In this document: one piece after another, positions 27,274 through 35,690 of the stretch
Layout of the letters: each line of letters opens with the position of its first letter
Numbering within the stretch: the stretch's first letter is position 1
Source of the DNA: Pseudomonas sp. Irchel s3f7
GTDB lineage: Bacteria; Pseudomonadota; Gammaproteobacteria; Pseudomonadales; Pseudomonadaceae
DNA length: 64,000 bases
Assembly (NCBI RefSeq): GCF_900187615.1
Contig: NZ_FYDO01000027.1
Location: 1-64,000 of the forward strand
Reading direction: 5' to 3'
Made by a program: the position numbers and the translations under genes
Notes under the pieces: generated by a model
Told to the model about the DNA's origin: nothing
Databases searched by the model: none
Seen by the model: the letters and a program-made list of their open reading frames with translations, nothing else

Positions 27274-27800
27274 GAGGCGGACTCCTGAGTCGTGGGTTCG
27301 AACTTAAGCGCCAGACCATTCATGCAGTAACGCAGCCCGGTCGGTTTCGGGCCGTCATCGAAGACATGCCCCAAATGCCCGCCGCAACGCCGGCAGTGAA
27401 CCTCTTCACGCAACACACCATAGGAGCGGTCCTGGCGGGTCGCCACGGCCTTGTCCAATGGCGCCCAGAAACTCGGCCAGCCGGTGCGGCTGTCGAACTT
27501 GGTCGCTGAAGAAAACAGCGGCAGCTCGCAACCGGCGCAGGCAAACGTGCCGTCGCGGTGCTCGTTGTTCAGCGGGCTGCTGAAGGCGCGTTCGGTGCCC
27601 TCTTCGCGGAGGATTTCGTATTGCTCGTCACTCAGAATCGCGTGCCATTCACTGTCGCTGTGGGTCACTTCGAATGCCTCCTCTGCGCGGGCTTCACTGA
27701 TCAGCGCAGCGCCTGTGGAAAACTTTGGCAACAGGCCGATCGCCAAGGCTGCCACCCCCACTCCACCGCTGACTGCCAAAAATTGCCGTCGTGAAAACAT
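27270..27800 (-). CDS. msrB: Peptide methionine sulfoxide reductase MsrB, Tat-type leader
   Basis: A 176-residue MsrB for methionine-R-sulfoxide. The two zinc CxxC motifs (CAGC and CRRC) and the catalytic Cys in LRYCMNG are present. The N-terminus MFSRRQFLAVSGGVGVAAL is a typical twin-arginine signal (SRRQFLA) followed by a hydrophobic stretch, so export by Tat is predicted. The ATG at 27800 is chosen because it begins the signal; the frame runs a little further up. msrB and msrA form a two-gene operon divergent from a two-component system, fitting repair of oxidised envelope proteins. Confidence 0.93.
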   Translation of the reverse strand: MFSRRQFLAVSGGVGVAALAIGLLPKFSTGAALISEARAEEAFEVTHSDSEWHAILSDEQYEILREEGTERAFSSPLNNEHRDGTFACAGCELPLFSSATKFDSRTGWPSFWAPLDKAVATRQDRSYGVLREEVHCRRCGGHLGHVFDDGPKPTGLRYCMNGLALKFEPTTQESAS

Positions 27801-27958
27801 GACCGTCTCCAAAAATTCCAGGGGCCGTTGATGGAACACAGCCTAGGCTTGAGGGGGTCGCCAAATCCTCACGGGAAGTTAAACAATTCGTGATAACTCG
27901 GCCCCCGAAAAACCCGCACAATGCGTCATGCAATTTTGAACCTTGCGATTGCTGTCCT

Positions 27959-28047
27959 TGTAGGAGCCGGCTTGCCGGCGAAGGCGATGTATCAGTCACA
28001 TCAACTGTGGACGTGCCGCCGTCTTCGCTGGCAAGCCAGCTCCTACA
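27959..28047. repeat. REP-type inverted pair (different core)
   Basis: TAGGAGCCGGCTTGCCGGCGA (from 27961) and GGCAAGCCAGCTCCTACA (to 28047) form an inverted pair around a ~50-nt centre. The core CCGGCTTGCCGGCG differs from the GAGCCTGCTCGC type seen elsewhere. It sits in the divergent msrB / response-regulator intergenic region. Confidence 0.8.
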
Positions 28048-28097
28048 AGGTTTTCGTTAGCGCCATTACGCACAAACCTCGCCAAAGGATGAGCTGG

Positions 28098-28817
28098 ATG
28101 GAACAGACCAAACGCGTCCTCGTGGTCGAGGATGACCTGCATATCGCCGACCTGATCTGCCTGCATCTGCGTGATGAGCAGTTCGAGGTCGTGCACAGCG
28201 CCGACGGCACCGAAGGCATGCGCCTGTTGCAGCAAGGCAACTGGGATGCGTTGATCCTCGACCTGATGCTGCCCGGCGTCGATGGCCTGGAAATCTGCCG
28301 CCGCGCCCGGGCCATGGCGCGCTACACGCCGATCATCATCACCAGCGCACGTTCCAGCGAAGTGCACCGGATTCTCGGCCTCGAACTGGGGGCCGACGAT
28401 TACCTGGCCAAGCCGTTTTCCATGCTCGAACTGGTGGCCCGGGTCAAAGCGCTGTTGCGCCGGGTCGAAGCCATGGCGCGCAACCTGAAGATGGACGCCG
28501 GCAGTTTGCTTGTGGACGGTTTGGCCATCGATCCGATCACCCGCGAAGTGTCCCTCGACGGCCGTCGCCTGGACCTCACGCCCCGGGAGTTCGACTTGTT
28601 GTACTTCTTCGCGCGCCAGCCCGGCAAAGTGTTTTCGCGTATGGACTTGCTCAACGCCGTATGGGGCTACAGCCACGAAGGTTACGAGCACACGGTCAAC
28701 ACGCACATCAACCGCTTGCGCGCCAAGATCGAGACCGATCCGGCGCAACCGGTGCGCATCCTCACGGTGTGGGGCCGCGGCTACAAGTTCGCCACCGGGG
28801 AGCAAGCGCAACCATGA
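28098..28817 (+). CDS. OmpR-family response regulator
   Basis: A 239-residue regulator. The receiver domain starts KRVLVVEDDLHIADL (acidic pocket), has the phospho-acceptor Asp in LILDLMLPG and the conserved Lys in DDYLAKPFS. A winged-helix effector domain follows, with LTPREFDLLYFFARQPGKVF and HINRLRAKIE. The ATG at 28098 has AAAGGAT ~9 nt upstream; the ATG at 28089 sits too close to that site. It overlaps the kinase start by 4 nt. Targets are unknown; the divergent msrBA operon is the nearest candidate. Confidence 0.92.
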   Translation: MEQTKRVLVVEDDLHIADLICLHLRDEQFEVVHSADGTEGMRLLQQGNWDALILDLMLPGVDGLEICRRARAMARYTPIIITSARSSEVHRILGLELGADDYLAKPFSMLELVARVKALLRRVEAMARNLKMDAGSLLVDGLAIDPITREVSLDGRRLDLTPREFDLLYFFARQPGKVFSRMDLLNAVWGYSHEGYEHTVNTHINRLRAKIETDPAQPVRILTVWGRGYKFATGEQAQP

Positions 28818-30334
28818 GGCTGACCCTGACGCAACGCCTGTCCCTGGTGTTCGCCGTGCTGTTGCTGGTGTGCTGCGGCACCTCGGCGTGGTTGCAGGTG
28901 CGCTCCAACCAGCTGCATGAACAGGAGGTGGTGCAAGGCTTGTCCCGGGACCTGGCCCAGCACATCGCCAGCGATACCGTGCTGATGGACAACAAAGGCC
29001 TGATGCCTGACGCCGTGCGTGATCTGTTCAGCAAGCTGATGCAGGTCAACCCGAGTGTCGAGGTGTACTTGCTCGATACCGAAGGCAAGATTGTCGGTAG
29101 CGCCGCGCCCGAAGGCCGGATACGCCGGGAACGGCTCGACCTCGCGCCGATCCAGCGCCTGCTGCGGGGCGATGCCTTGCCGATCCTCGGCGACGACCCG
29201 CGCAGCGTCGATACGCGCAAGGTGTTCAGCGCCGCGCCGTTGAAGGTCGACGGCAAACCGGCCGGTTATCTCTACGTGGTATTGCTCGGCGAAGACCACG
29301 ACCGTTTGGCTGCGCGGGGTGCGACCAGCGCGGCACTCAATACCGCCCTGCTGTCCATCGGTCTTGTCGCGTTGCTGTGCCTGATTGCCGGTCTCACGGC
29401 GTTCAGGTTGATCACCCGGCCCTTGCGCCGTTTGACCGAGACCGTCAGCCAGTTCGACATCGATGGCGTCCCGGTCATCCCGGCCCTGCCCGTCGCTGTG
29501 GATAAAACCGCCAGCCACGATGAAATCGCCATTCTCGACGCCACGTTCCGCCAGATGCAGGCACGCCTCGGCGAGCAATGGCGCTCCCTGACCCGCCAGG
29601 ACCAGGAGCGCCGCGAACTGGTGGCGAACATCTCCCACGACCTGCGCACACCATTGGCCTCACTGCACGGCTATCTGGAAACCCTGTCGCTCAAAGACGC
29701 GACCCTGTCCCCCGACGACCGTCGCCGCTACCTGGGCATCGCACTGGATCAAAGTCGCAAGGTCGGCGGGTTGGCGCAATCGCTGCTGGAGCTGGTGCGC
29801 CTGGAACATGGCTTTGTGCAACCGGTGCTGGAGCGCTTTTCCCTGACCGATCTGGCCCAGGATATTTTCCAGAAATTCGAACTGACCGCCGAGGCGCGTC
29901 AGGTCGAATTGAAGGCCACGTTCGCCCCCAACGTTTCGGCAGCCTGCGCCGACCTGGGGTTGATCGAGCGGGTGCTTACCAATCTGTTCGACAACGCCCT
30001 GCGCCATACACCGCCAGGGGGCGAAATCGAACTGGGCTTGCGTGTGCAAGGGGCGTTCATCGAAGTGACGGTCAGCGATACCGGACCGGGGATCGCTGCG
30101 GAACTGCGTGAAGGATTGTTCTTGCGGCCGTTCAACATTGGCGGCGCCCGGCGCGATGGCGGGTTGGGACTGCGGATCGTGCATCGCATCCTGCAATTGC
30201 ATGGGCGCGAGATTCAGTTGATCGACGTGCCGGGGCGCGGGGCGACCTTTCGATTCTCGTTGCCGATCGATGAGGAAACGGCGACAGCGTTGGCGGTGCG
30301 CTCGATGAACCTCAATACACCGCGGCAGGCCTGA
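28814..30334 (+). CDS. Sensor histidine kinase (HAMP-HisKA-HATPase)
   Basis: A 506-residue kinase. TM1 lies at residues ~8-28, a ~140-residue periplasmic sensor with YLLDTEGKIVGSAAPEG follows, then TM2 (~180-200), HAMP, the H-box NISHDLRTPLASLHGYLE, the N-box LFDNALRHTP, and the G boxes DTGPGI and GGLGLRIV. Everything needed for autophosphorylation and transfer to the preceding regulator is present. The periplasmic domain shows no motif I can tie to a signal. A predicted terminator (30446-30465) ends the operon. Confidence 0.92.
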   Translation: MRLTLTQRLSLVFAVLLLVCCGTSAWLQVRSNQLHEQEVVQGLSRDLAQHIASDTVLMDNKGLMPDAVRDLFSKLMQVNPSVEVYLLDTEGKIVGSAAPEGRIRRERLDLAPIQRLLRGDALPILGDDPRSVDTRKVFSAAPLKVDGKPAGYLYVVLLGEDHDRLAARGATSAALNTALLSIGLVALLCLIAGLTAFRLITRPLRRLTETVSQFDIDGVPVIPALPVAVDKTASHDEIAILDATFRQMQARLGEQWRSLTRQDQERRELVANISHDLRTPLASLHGYLETLSLKDATLSPDDRRRYLGIALDQSRKVGGLAQSLLELVRLEHGFVQPVLERFSLTDLAQDIFQKFELTAEARQVELKATFAPNVSAACADLGLIERVLTNLFDNALRHTPPGGEIELGLRVQGAFIEVTVSDTGPGIAAELREGLFLRPFNIGGARRDGGLGLRIVHRILQLHGREIQLIDVPGRGATFRFSLPIDEETATALAVRSMNLNTPRQA

Positions 30335-30445
30335 CACACCGTGGCGCGGCCATCGCGAACAGGCTCCCACAGAAAAGCAAAAAGATGACCAGCCGCCTGT
30401 TCATCCGTGACAACGCCGCCCCGGTCCAATAGATTAGGCGACCTG

Positions 30446-30465
30446 AAAAAGCCCCCGGGCTTTTT
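30446..30465 (+). terminator. Intrinsic terminator after sensor kinase
   Basis: AAAAAGCCC/GGGCTTTTT around two C residues, ending in a T-run. Its symmetry would also let it work on the minus strand, but only the plus-strand two-component operon runs into it. Confidence 0.85.
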
Positions 30466-30501
30466 CGCCCCTATTCAAGTTATAGAAGTAGTGAAATTTC
30501 A

Positions 30502-31206
30502 ATGTCCGATTCCAACACCGCCGAAACCGTAGCCAACCTGTCGTCCAAAGCGGAATACGAAAACTCCATCAATCTTTCACAACACGTGCCCCAGGCCAAA
30601 ACCATCAGCGAGATGGTGCTGGACGCTTTCCAGTCCACCCGCGAAAGCGACCAGATCCGCGAGCTGCGCGCCGCGATCCGCCAGGCCCACGACAGCTTCG
30701 ACGATGACAAAGCCTACGAACTGATGGGCGAACTCAAACAGCTCAAGGACGCCGAAGCTGCAGACATTGCGGCACTGGAAGACCTGAGCAGCAAATTCCC
30801 GATCAGCCGCATCCTGTCCAGCTTCAAGGACGACCCGGCGTTTCAGGAAATCGTCTACGGTCTGGCACTGAAGGTGCTGAACCAGACGCATCAAGCCATC
30901 AGCAACCCGAGCAGCGGCAAGAGCAAAGCCGCCAAGGCCAAGAAAGAACTCGAAGTGTTCACCATCAGCAAGGACGGCATCAGTGTGACCTTGCCGTTGC
31001 GCACCCCACGCTCGCGTTTGAGCGTTGACCGTGAAGCGCTGGAATTCCTCGGGTTCACTTTCGTGGGCGAAGGCGACGAAGCAGAACTGGAAAGCGAGAC
31101 GTTCCTGGACAACAGTGGCGCCGAGCAAGCGGTCAACCGCAAGAACATCATCACCGCCCTGCAACAGCAGACCGCGTTCGACGGCTATAGCATCGCCGCG
31201 CAGTAA
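30502..31206 (+). CDS. Conserved Pseudomonas protein of unknown function
   Basis: A 234-residue soluble protein I cannot assign to a named family. The N-terminal ~130 residues are helical and charged (heptad-like LRAAIRQAHDSFDDDKAYELMGELKQLKDAEAADIA), followed by a short Gly/Ser/Lys-rich linker (SNPSSGKSKAAKAKK) and a C-terminal beta-rich segment (VFTISKDGISVTLPL, LEFLGFTFVGEGDE). There is no signal peptide or membrane segment. It is flanked by terminators on both sides, so it is probably monocistronic. The codon use matches its neighbours. Confidence 0.75.
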   Translation: MSDSNTAETVANLSSKAEYENSINLSQHVPQAKTISEMVLDAFQSTRESDQIRELRAAIRQAHDSFDDDKAYELMGELKQLKDAEAADIAALEDLSSKFPISRILSSFKDDPAFQEIVYGLALKVLNQTHQAISNPSSGKSKAAKAKKELEVFTISKDGISVTLPLRTPRSRLSVDREALEFLGFTFVGEGDEAELESETFLDNSGAEQAVNRKNIITALQQQTAFDGYSIAAQ

Positions 31207-31222
31207 CCCGACCTCTCACACT

Positions 31223-31335
31223 TGTGGCGAGCGAGCTTGCTCGCGCTGGGCAGCGTAGCGGCCCCAAAAATCTCAAAGTACAGCCGATTTTTGTGAGTGC
31301 TCCGCACTCAAGCGGGAGCAAGCTCCCTCGCCACA
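31223..31335. repeat. REP-type inverted pair
   Basis: GTGGCGAGCGAGCTTGCTCGC (31224-31245) and GCGGGAGCAAGCTCCCTCGCCAC (31312-31334) form an imperfect inverted pair. The centre also contains a GTGAGTGCTCCGCACTC hairpin. The gene-free stretch 31207-31540 holds this element, a terminator and the leader of the MocR gene. Confidence 0.75.
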
Positions 31336-31358
31336 CATTCCTCAGCGACTGACGCAAG

Positions 31359-31388
31359 AACCCCGCCATCCAAACGGGGCTTTTTATT
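31359..31388 (+). terminator. Intrinsic terminator
   Basis: AACCCCG, a ~9-nt loop, CGGGGC then TTTTTATT. It terminates transcription from the unknown-protein gene ending at 31206. Confidence 0.8.
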
Positions 31389-31540
31389 GCCCGGGTTTCG
31401 GGCAAAACCGCGATTAGTCTTCCAGTATCCACAGCAGGACAACACTTCCCTTCACCCCTCTGCATCACGGGTCCGCCTGCGGGGAGCGTCAACTCACTTT
31501 CCAGCCCAAGACCTCAGTGGTGCAACCTGCTGAGGTCTTC

Positions 31541-32971
31541 ATGAACACGACGCCCTTGTACCGTCAGTTGGCCAACCATTACCTGGATGCCATCCGCAGC
31601 GGCACGCTGAAAACCGGCGAACGCTTGCCCTCGATCCGCCTGATGATGGAAAAACACGCGGTCAGCCTGTCGACCGCCGTACAGGTGTGCCGGGAACTTG
31701 AGGATTGTGGCGTGCTGGAGGCGCGGCCACGCTCGGGCAACTACATCCGCCAGCCCGACACCTTGCCCAAATCCACCTCGATACCCCTCCCGCCAACGAT
31801 GGATTCCGGGGCTTACGTCGGCATTCATGAACAGGTGTCCTCGGTGCTCAAGGCCAGCCAGCGGGCAACGATCAAGGTCAACTTCGCCAGTGCCTATTGC
31901 GCAGCTGAGCTCTATCCGCTGAAGACACTTCAGGACAACCTGATCAAGTCGCTGCGCTACGACTCGCACCTGCTCGGCGCGACGGGTTCGACGTGCGGCA
32001 ATAGCGCGTTGCGCAACGTCCTGGCGAGGCGTGCGCTGACCACCAAGACTCATCTGGTCGCCGAGCGAATCGTGATCACCCACGGCGCGACCGAAGCGAT
32101 CAACCTCGCCTTGCGCGCCGTCACGCAGCCCGGCGATACCGTCGCCGTGGAGTCGCCGACCTTCTACGGCCTGCTGCAAATTCTCGAAAGCCTGAACCTG
32201 CGGGTGATGGAAGTCCCAGCCTCGGCCCACACGGGAATCAACCTGGCGGCCCTGCAACTTTTGCTGCAAGGCCCCGAGCGGATCAAGGCGTTGATCGTCA
32301 TTCCCAATCTGCACAATCCGTTGGGCAGCATCATGCCCGACGCCAACAAGGCACGGCTGGTGATGCTGTGCGCCGAGCACGACACGGTGCTGATCGAGGA
32401 CGACACCTACGGCGACCTGGTGGACACCGAGCAACCTTTGTCCACGCTCAAACACTGGGACCAGACCGACAACGTGATCTATTGCGCCTCGCTGAACAAA
32501 ACCCTGGCCCCGGGCATACGACTGGGCTGGATCAGCGCCGGAAAATGGCATGACCGCGTGGAGATGCTTAAACACGCCCAGTCCCGAGGCTGCGAAACCT
32601 TGTCGCAACTGGCCGTCGGAGCCTTCATGAAGACGCCGTCCTACGAACGTTACCTGCGCCGTTTGAGGAAAACCCTGACACTGCAACGTCGGCAGATGAG
32701 CGAGTCGATTACCCGATATTTCCCGCTCGGCACCCGCGTGACCAACCCACAAGGTGGCACGCTGTTGTGGGTGGAACTGCCCCGTCGGCATTCATCCATG
32801 GCGTTTTTTCATGAAGCGCTGAAGGTCGGCATCCAGATTTCACCTGGGGATATCTTTTCCAATACCCGGCACTTTGATCACTTCGTGCGAATGGGTTGCG
32901 GGGCACCGTACTCGCCGCGGATCGATGAGGCGCTGGAGACGTTGGGCAAAATCCTCAAACATCAAGGTTGA
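31541..32971 (+). CDS. MocR-type regulator (GntR HTH + aminotransferase domain)
   Basis: A 476-residue MocR/GabR-class PLP-dependent regulator. The GntR winged helix (YRQLANHYLDAIRSGTLKTGERLPSIR) occupies residues 1-75, followed by a fold-type I aminotransferase-like domain with NPLGSIMPDANK (substrate/cofactor region), DDTYGDLV and the PLP-lysine motif ASLNKTLAPGIRLGW. The ATG at 31541 is used. It lies at the right edge of a minus-strand biosynthetic-type operon, tail to tail with its last gene. Such regulators usually sense an amino acid or amine; here that may be the pathway substrate or product. Confidence 0.92.
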   Translation: MNTTPLYRQLANHYLDAIRSGTLKTGERLPSIRLMMEKHAVSLSTAVQVCRELEDCGVLEARPRSGNYIRQPDTLPKSTSIPLPPTMDSGAYVGIHEQVSSVLKASQRATIKVNFASAYCAAELYPLKTLQDNLIKSLRYDSHLLGATGSTCGNSALRNVLARRALTTKTHLVAERIVITHGATEAINLALRAVTQPGDTVAVESPTFYGLLQILESLNLRVMEVPASAHTGINLAALQLLLQGPERIKALIVIPNLHNPLGSIMPDANKARLVMLCAEHDTVLIEDDTYGDLVDTEQPLSTLKHWDQTDNVIYCASLNKTLAPGIRLGWISAGKWHDRVEMLKHAQSRGCETLSQLAVGAFMKTPSYERYLRRLRKTLTLQRRQMSESITRYFPLGTRVTNPQGGTLLWVELPRRHSSMAFFHEALKVGIQISPGDIFSNTRHFDHFVRMGCGAPYSPRIDEALETLGKILKHQG

Positions 32972-32979
32972 CCCAAACC

Positions 32980-33057
32980 CTGCTCGCGAAAGCGACGTGT
33001 CAGTCACATCAATGCTGAATGGGCCGCCGCCTTCGCCAGCAAGCCGGCTCCTACAGG
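32980..33057. repeat. REP-type element
   Basis: An incomplete left arm (TGCTCGCGAAAGCGA) and a complete right arm (TTCGCCAGCAAGCCGGCTCCTACA). It separates the convergent MocR gene and the lactonase-like gene and is related to the element at 27959-28047, with a shared CAGTCACATCAA centre. Confidence 0.75.
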
Positions 33058-33070
33058 TTTTGAATGTGAC

Positions 33071-33871
33071 TCAGACTGGGGGCTGGTGCAGGCAGATGAT
33101 ATGCGGGTCATCTTTCCAATGCGCAAAACGCTCGGCGATCAGCGGATCATGACCGGGAATGACGTGGTCTTCGCCATCGGCCAGACGGTCGATCTCGCTG
33201 AACGCTTCAAGGGTTTGCGCCAGGTCATCGAGGATCGGAAACGGGCTGCGTTCACGAATGTTGACCCACAAATGCGCGGCATCCGACGCCAGCACAATCC
33301 AGCCACGCGCCGTGTTCACCCGCACCACCTGACTGCCCGGTGTATGACCGCCCACCGGGTGCAACGTCACGCCGGGCAGTACTTCAACCATGCCGTTGTG
33401 CAAGCGCATCCGCCCCTCGAACAACGGTGGCAGCGCCGACATCACATCCTCGACTTCGTAGGTTTTATTCACCGTGCGATGAGCCATTTTCGGACCGGTG
33501 CAGAAGCGCAGTTCCGCTTCCTGCAAATGCACCGTCGCCTTGGGAAACAACCCGAGATTGCCGGCATGGTCCCAATGCAAATGCGTGAGGACAAGGTGCT
33601 CGACCTGCGTCGGATCGATGTCCAGTTGCCGTAGGGAATCTTCCGGCAGGCGGTACAGCTGACGATTGCGCCGGTCCGCCGTGGCCGGTTGAAAACAGGT
33701 GTCGACCACGATCACCTGCTCCTCGTTGCGGATGACCCAGAAGTAATAGTCCAGCGGCATCGGCGCATTTGGATCGCCACAACAGGCGTCGTAGAGAAAG
33801 TTCTCCTTGGCGGTGCGCTGGGCATTGGCGCCCACACGGATGGCGAACACTTCGTACACAGGAACGGACAT
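33071..33871 (-). CDS. MBL-fold hydrolase, N-acyl homoserine lactonase family
   Basis: A 266-residue metallo-beta-lactamase-fold enzyme. All dinuclear zinc ligands of the AHL lactonase group are visible: HLHWDH (residues ~96-101), GGHTPG, ASDAAHLW and IPGHDP. The family opens lactone rings, but members act on many esters and lactones. GGAGG lies 5-6 nt before ATG 33871. It is the last gene of the six-gene operon starting at GST, 15 nt after the AurF-like gene. Inside a biosynthetic operon it is more likely a pathway or self-protection hydrolase than a quorum quencher; this is inference. Confidence 0.88.
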   Translation of the reverse strand: MSVPVYEVFAIRVGANAQRTAKENFLYDACCGDPNAPMPLDYYFWVIRNEEQVIVVDTCFQPATADRRNRQLYRLPEDSLRQLDIDPTQVEHLVLTHLHWDHAGNLGLFPKATVHLQEAELRFCTGPKMAHRTVNKTYEVEDVMSALPPLFEGRMRLHNGMVEVLPGVTLHPVGGHTPGSQVVRVNTARGWIVLASDAAHLWVNIRERSPFPILDDLAQTLEAFSEIDRLADGEDHVIPGHDPLIAERFAHWKDDPHIICLHQPPV

Positions 33872-33886
33872 GAACACCTCCGGGGA

Positions 33887-34846
33887 TCAGGCCGCAGCCG
33901 TGGCTTTGAGGGTCGGACGGAAGTCGAAGTCGATCTGGTCGCTGATGCCCAGGTCCTGCGCCAATTTATGCAGGCCACTGTAGTCGCGCATGATCGTCGC
34001 GTTTTTGTTGCTCTCGCGAGTATCGGCAATGATCAGCGCCGCGTCCTCGACCCCAAGCTGCGTCAGGATCGCCTCCCACATCGAGTAGTCCTGGGCGATA
34101 AAAGCACTCAGCGCCACCGACAGGTTGCGTGCGAAAAATGCCCGCTGCTCGGGCTGCATGTTGGCGTACATGACCTTGGCCACTTCCGCCAGCACCTTGC
34201 TGTGGGCGTATTCGTCGCGGTTGTGCAGTTCGGCGACGCGGCGGTTTTGCGGCTGGATCGTCTGGTCGTCGGCCAGCAAATCCAGATAAGCGTTAACGCT
34301 GATCTCGGCCACCACCGCGAAGGTGATCGCTGCCAAATCCCGCTGCCATTGCTCGGGCAGAGTTTCGCGCTGGGCCTTTAAGCGCAAGTACGTGACCGAG
34401 GGCGGCAGGTCCAGATCCTGATCAAGTGCGCGATCCAGTCTGGTTCGCTCGATGGCACGCAAATGCATGAGCGTGTGGTAGTGCTCATCGATCAAGGTCT
34501 GCTGCATCGCCTCGCGAAAATGCCAGTCGTCCTTGCCCAGGTATTGATTGGCAATGACGCTCAGCGCCGGGTTCACTAAGAGCTCTTCGGCGGTGACGGT
34601 GCGCAGGTTGTAGCCGATCCAGCCCCAGGTCACGACGCGGTTCTTGAGCTCATCGCTCAGCGACTGGAATTTGGGGTGATGAAAAAACGGCACCATGCAC
34701 TCCGGATAATCCGGGCGCGCCGGGTCGAACACTTCGTCGACCTGGCCCCTGTCCGGCGAACACACCGTGGCACGCTTGGTCCAGGCCTGATTGAGCCGCA
34801 CGATCAGTTGATGATCGACCTGGGCGATCTCGATTGCTGTCTGCAT
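33887..34846 (-). CDS. AurF-like diiron N-oxygenase
   Basis: A 319-residue protein of the p-aminobenzoate N-oxygenase (AurF, PF11583) family, diiron enzymes that oxidise amines to hydroxylamine, nitroso or nitro groups. The iron-ligand pattern is complete by eye: Glu87 or Glu88 (TAEELL), Glu121-X2-His124 (DEHYH), Glu181 (VAEISVN), and His208-X3-Glu212-X2-His215 (HNRDEYAH). Relatives sit in fragin/valdiazen-type and mangotoxin-type clusters with NRPS genes; none occurs here. Neighbours are a dioxygenase upstream (67 nt) and the MBL hydrolase downstream (15 nt). It probably N-oxidises an amino-acid-derived amine; the substrate is unknown. Confidence 0.87.
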   Translation of the reverse strand: MQTAIEIAQVDHQLIVRLNQAWTKRATVCSPDRGQVDEVFDPARPDYPECMVPFFHHPKFQSLSDELKNRVVTWGWIGYNLRTVTAEELLVNPALSVIANQYLGKDDWHFREAMQQTLIDEHYHTLMHLRAIERTRLDRALDQDLDLPPSVTYLRLKAQRETLPEQWQRDLAAITFAVVAEISVNAYLDLLADDQTIQPQNRRVAELHNRDEYAHSKVLAEVAKVMYANMQPEQRAFFARNLSVALSAFIAQDYSMWEAILTQLGVEDAALIIADTRESNKNATIMRDYSGLHKLAQDLGISDQIDFDFRPTLKATAAA

Positions 34847-34913
34847 GACGCGATACCTGTAGGACGCGTACCCGCCAAGGGGGACGCCAAAAGAATAATG
34901 GGCGACGGAAAAA

Positions 34914-35672
34914 TCAGGCCAGCCAGTAGCGGGTCAGGTTGCGCGCCGGGTCAGTGTAACGACTGCGGGCATGAATCATTCGCCAGTTGTCCCAAATCAG
35001 CAGGCAACCGTCGGGAATCAGCACCGGAACGTTATGCTCGACGAAGTACGCTTCGCCGAGCAGCGCAAATCTGGCCAGTGGAGAAAGGTTGTGGGCGACC
35101 TGCGATTGCTGCAACGCCTCTTTCGAAGGATTCACATCGCCGTAGTGAAACTGGTTGTAGCTGAAGCGGAAAATATCCCCGTCTTCGGTCGGCGTAAGGA
35201 TGTATGCCTTGACCCGGGTTTGCGCCGCTTCGCCCGGTTTGGCGGTGGCGACGAATTCCACAGGCGTGTCGTCGAGCCATTCACGCAGTTCCGGTTCGTA
35301 TCGCTCAAGCGACTTCAAGAACGCGTAACCGTCGACCAACCCCGTATGCCCGCCCCCGCAGGTCGCCTGCTGATGACAATGCAGCGCCAGATAACGCGGC
35401 GGCGGTCCATACACCGGCGCCTCGGTATGCGGACCGATGCCGTTCATGCTCTGCGAATACGGCAGATCTTCGTAGCCCGCTTTGCGGGTGATGGCGAACG
35501 CCGTCTGACCGTTGAACTGCGGAATGATCGGACCAAACTCGTGCAAGGTTCCTACGACATCATCGGCAAATTCGTCCGGGGTCAGCACCGTCCAGCCTAG
35601 GGTCGATAATTCTTCATGACGATGGCCGAGCGAAACGTAAAGTTGAGACGCAACAATCCCTTGATCTGACAT
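34914..35672 (-). CDS. Fe(II)/2-oxoglutarate dioxygenase, TauD-like, HxE variant
   Basis: A 252-residue non-heme iron enzyme with an iron site read as His-X-Glu in GPHTEAPVYG and a distal His in LLIWDNWRMIHARSRY, followed by the Arg of NLTRYW for 2-oxoglutarate. HxE instead of HxD is less common in this family but is still a facial triad; it is not the HxA/G of halogenases. It lies 18 nt after the aminotransferase gene and 67 nt before the AurF-like gene. The likely role is hydroxylation or desaturation of the cluster's amino acid intermediate. It is clearly different from the TauD-like enzyme at 18.3 kb. Confidence 0.85.
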   Translation of the reverse strand: MSDQGIVASQLYVSLGHRHEELSTLGWTVLTPDEFADDVVGTLHEFGPIIPQFNGQTAFAITRKAGYEDLPYSQSMNGIGPHTEAPVYGPPPRYLALHCHQQATCGGGHTGLVDGYAFLKSLERYEPELREWLDDTPVEFVATAKPGEAAQTRVKAYILTPTEDGDIFRFSYNQFHYGDVNPSKEALQQSQVAHNLSPLARFALLGEAYFVEHNVPVLIPDGCLLIWDNWRMIHARSRYTDPARNLTRYWLA

Positions 35673-35690
35673 GGCGAGGTTCCTGACAGG

